A stretch of 64,000 nucleotides of DNA from contig NZ_LT854640.1 of NCBI RefSeq assembly GCF_900184255.1, positions 335,480 to 399,479 on the forward strand, in the 5' to 3' direction. This DNA comes from Haloimpatiens massiliensis. Its GTDB lineage: Bacteria; Bacillota; Clostridia; Clostridiales; Clostridiaceae. Positions within the stretch are counted from its first letter, which is position 1. Each line of letters starts with the position of its first letter. The notes beneath the pieces were generated by a model. The model ran no database searches. It was not told where the DNA came from and saw only the letters and a program-made list of their open reading frames with translations. This document shows positions 62,559 through 64,000 of the stretch, piece by piece. The translations under genes were made by a program, and so were the position numbers.

Positions 62559-63413
62559 TTGAGTAGTATTTTAAAAATAAAAAATTTGCAGAGTAGTTTT
62601 ACGGATTCTGAAAACAAAATAGCTAAATATATATTAGAACATGGAATTGAAGTTTGTAATTTAACTGCTGAAGAATTAGCTAATACCACTAATACAAGTC
62701 CCGCAAGTATTATAAGATTTTCTAAGAAAATAGGTTATTCAGGGTTTCAAGAATTAAAGATTTCTATAGCTAAGGATACAGAAAAAGATAATTTTAATGA
62801 AAATAAAATTTATGAAGCTATTACATGTAATGATTCTACTACTGAGATTATAGAAAAAATAGCATTAGAAAATATAAAAGCTATAAAGGACACTATAAAA
62901 TTATTAGATAAGGATTCTATAGATAAGGCAACAAATGTTATGATTAATGCGGATAAAATAAATTTATTTGGGGTAGGTAGTTCTTCTTTAGTGGCAGCGG
63001 ATCTTCAATATAAACTAGTTAGAATAAATATGCCAGCAGTTTTACATGAAGATTATCACTTACAATTAGTTTCAGCTTCAAATATGAATGAAAAATCTGT
63101 AGCAATAGCTATTTCCCACAGCGGAAAAACAAAAGAAACATATAAAGCATTAGAGATAGCTAAAAAAACAGGAGCTAAAACCATATCTATAACTAAATTT
63201 GGAAATAATCCTATTAGTGAAATGGCTGATATAAATATATATACTTCTGAAATAGAAACCAATCTTAGAATGGGAGCAATAGCATCAAGAATAGCGCAAC
63301 TTACAGTTATTGATATATTATTTGTTAATATTATTAAGAAAAACTATGATGTAATACCATCGTATATTTTAAAAACAGGTCATATAATTGGAGATCTCAA
63401 AATAAAAGATTAA
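62559..63413 (+). CDS. murR: RpiR/MurR-family regulator
   Basis: About 284 residues. N-terminal HTH_6 (LTAEELANTTNTSPASIIRFSKKIGYSGFQELK), C-terminal SIS domain (FGVGSSSLVAADLQYKLVRI, AISHSGKTKETYKAL) that binds a sugar phosphate. In MurNAc loci such a regulator responds to MurNAc-6-P; symbol given by context. TTG 62559 is chosen because GGAGGTG lies 5-7 bases upstream; the ATG at 62526 has no RBS. Confidence 0.85.
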   Translation: MSSILKIKNLQSSFTDSENKIAKYILEHGIEVCNLTAEELANTTNTSPASIIRFSKKIGYSGFQELKISIAKDTEKDNFNENKIYEAITCNDSTTEIIEKIALENIKAIKDTIKLLDKDSIDKATNVMINADKINLFGVGSSSLVAADLQYKLVRINMPAVLHEDYHLQLVSASNMNEKSVAIAISHSGKTKETYKALEIAKKTGAKTISITKFGNNPISEMADINIYTSEIETNLRMGAIASRIAQLTVIDILFVNIIKKNYDVIPSYILKTGHIIGDLKIKD

Positions 63414-63484
63414 ATGTTTTGGTGAATTTTCTTTAATGTAACTTTACAAAGATGTCTGCTGTGTTTTTAGAAAGGGGAAATAAA

Positions 63485-63964
63485 ATGTTTAAATTTCTTA
63501 AAAAAAATAAGACTGTAGAATTAGTATCGCCAATTACAGGAAAGATATTACCTATAGAGGAAGTTCCAGATAAAGTATTTTCGGAAAAAATGATGGGGGA
63601 TGGAGTTGCGATAGTTCCTAAAGATGGTAAAATTGTGTCTCCGGTAGATGGAACTATTGCAACTATATTTCCGACTAATCATGCTATTGGACTAGTTACT
63701 AAAGAGGGATTAGAAGTGCTTATTCATATTGGTTTAGATACTGTTGAATTAAATGGACTAGGATTTAAGCGTAGGACTGAGAATGGTAGCAAAGTTAAAA
63801 AAGGAGATATACTAATGGAGTTTGATCCAAATTTGGTTATGGAACATGGAAAATCACCAATAACACTGGTAATAATAACTAATATGGATAAAGTTAAGCA
63901 TATTGAAAAAAATAGCGGAGATATTAAAAAAGGAGATGAATTTATATTTACTTGTTTTTTATAG
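63485..63964 (+). CDS. PTS EIIA component, glucose type
   Basis: 159 residues. EIIA-Glc fold: VSPITGKILPIEEVPDKVFSEKMMGDGVAIVP, GTIATIFPTNHAIGL (first histidine) and VLIHIGLDTVELNG (phosphorylated histidine). It should supply phosphate to the EIIBC protein MurP, which lacks this domain. ATG 63485 follows AGAAAGGGGAAATAAA. It is the last gene in the window. Confidence 0.93.
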   Translation: MFKFLKKNKTVELVSPITGKILPIEEVPDKVFSEKMMGDGVAIVPKDGKIVSPVDGTIATIFPTNHAIGLVTKEGLEVLIHIGLDTVELNGLGFKRRTENGSKVKKGDILMEFDPNLVMEHGKSPITLVIITNMDKVKHIEKNSGDIKKGDEFIFTCFL

Positions 63965-64000
63965 GGTATATTTTTACATATTAAGTAGCATATGTAATAT

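Overview
The window looks like a chromosomal stretch of a low-GC, Gram-positive anaerobe of the genus Clostridium (cluster I), inferred from the very AT-rich DNA, strong GGAGG-type ribosome binding sites, frequent GTG/TTG starts, hydrogenase-maturation genes, VanZ, LytTR and LiaF-type proteins and an M6 'immune inhibitor A' protease. No species can be fixed from sequence alone. No rRNA, tRNA or CRISPR array was recognised.

Layout. 1-7.1 kb: small 'housecleaning' enzymes (AAC(3)-like and other transferases, low-molecular-weight phosphatase, DnaQ-BRCT exonuclease, two NUDIX hydrolases, an AAA ATPase), cut up by a 158-bp MITE. 7.1-10.7 kb: a PLD-DEAD-DUF3427 helicase on the minus strand flanked on both sides by copies of a second, larger hairpin repeat. 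10.7-17 kb: S41 peptidase, LytTR/LiaF pair, isochorismatase, YbaK deacylase, AraC regulator plus methyltransferase. 17.1-18.9 kb: an M23 peptidase remnant beside a complete IS4-type element. 19-22.9 kb: a RAT-controlled antiterminator/PTS/PHP operon. 23-24 kb: a junction where a MarR gene and a cation symporter gene have both lost their 5' ends. 24.3-27 kb: XRE-TPR regulator plus ABC exporter behind a perfect 42-bp palindrome. 27.8-38 kb: two successive two-component/ABC modules of the envelope-stress or antimicrobial-peptide type. 38-42.2 kb: a membrane protein/XRE pair behind a second large palindrome and an LPKTG-anchored M6 protease. 42.4-48.9 kb: FadR-type GntR regulator divergent from hypB, then a TnpB insertion, a GltD-like Fe-S oxidoreductase and hypA. 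49-52.4 kb: a Cys-cluster pentapeptide protein and an ABC-F gene with an apparent leader-peptide attenuator. 52.6-58.2 kb: terpene-cyclase-fold protein, VanZ, broken TnpB, broken GNAT, chemotaxis receptor. 58.4-64 kb: MgtC protein and a MurNAc recycling locus (murQ, murP, a PHP hydrolase, murR, EIIA).

Themes. (1) Two families of long palindromic repeats shape the region. Family A (5 copies) carries TA target duplications; removing one copy restores an open reading frame twice and a consensus promoter once. Family B occurs in short (about 165-bp) and long (about 315-bp) forms. (2) Two different PTS transporters are each followed directly by a PHP-domain hydrolase, in the place where a phospho-glycosidase is usually expected. 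(3) Several genes have visible RNA- or DNA-level control: a ribonucleic antiterminator, paired FadR-type operators, RBS-adjacent palindromes and an attenuator leader. (4) Decay is common: at least seven gene remnants or disrupted genes are recognisable.
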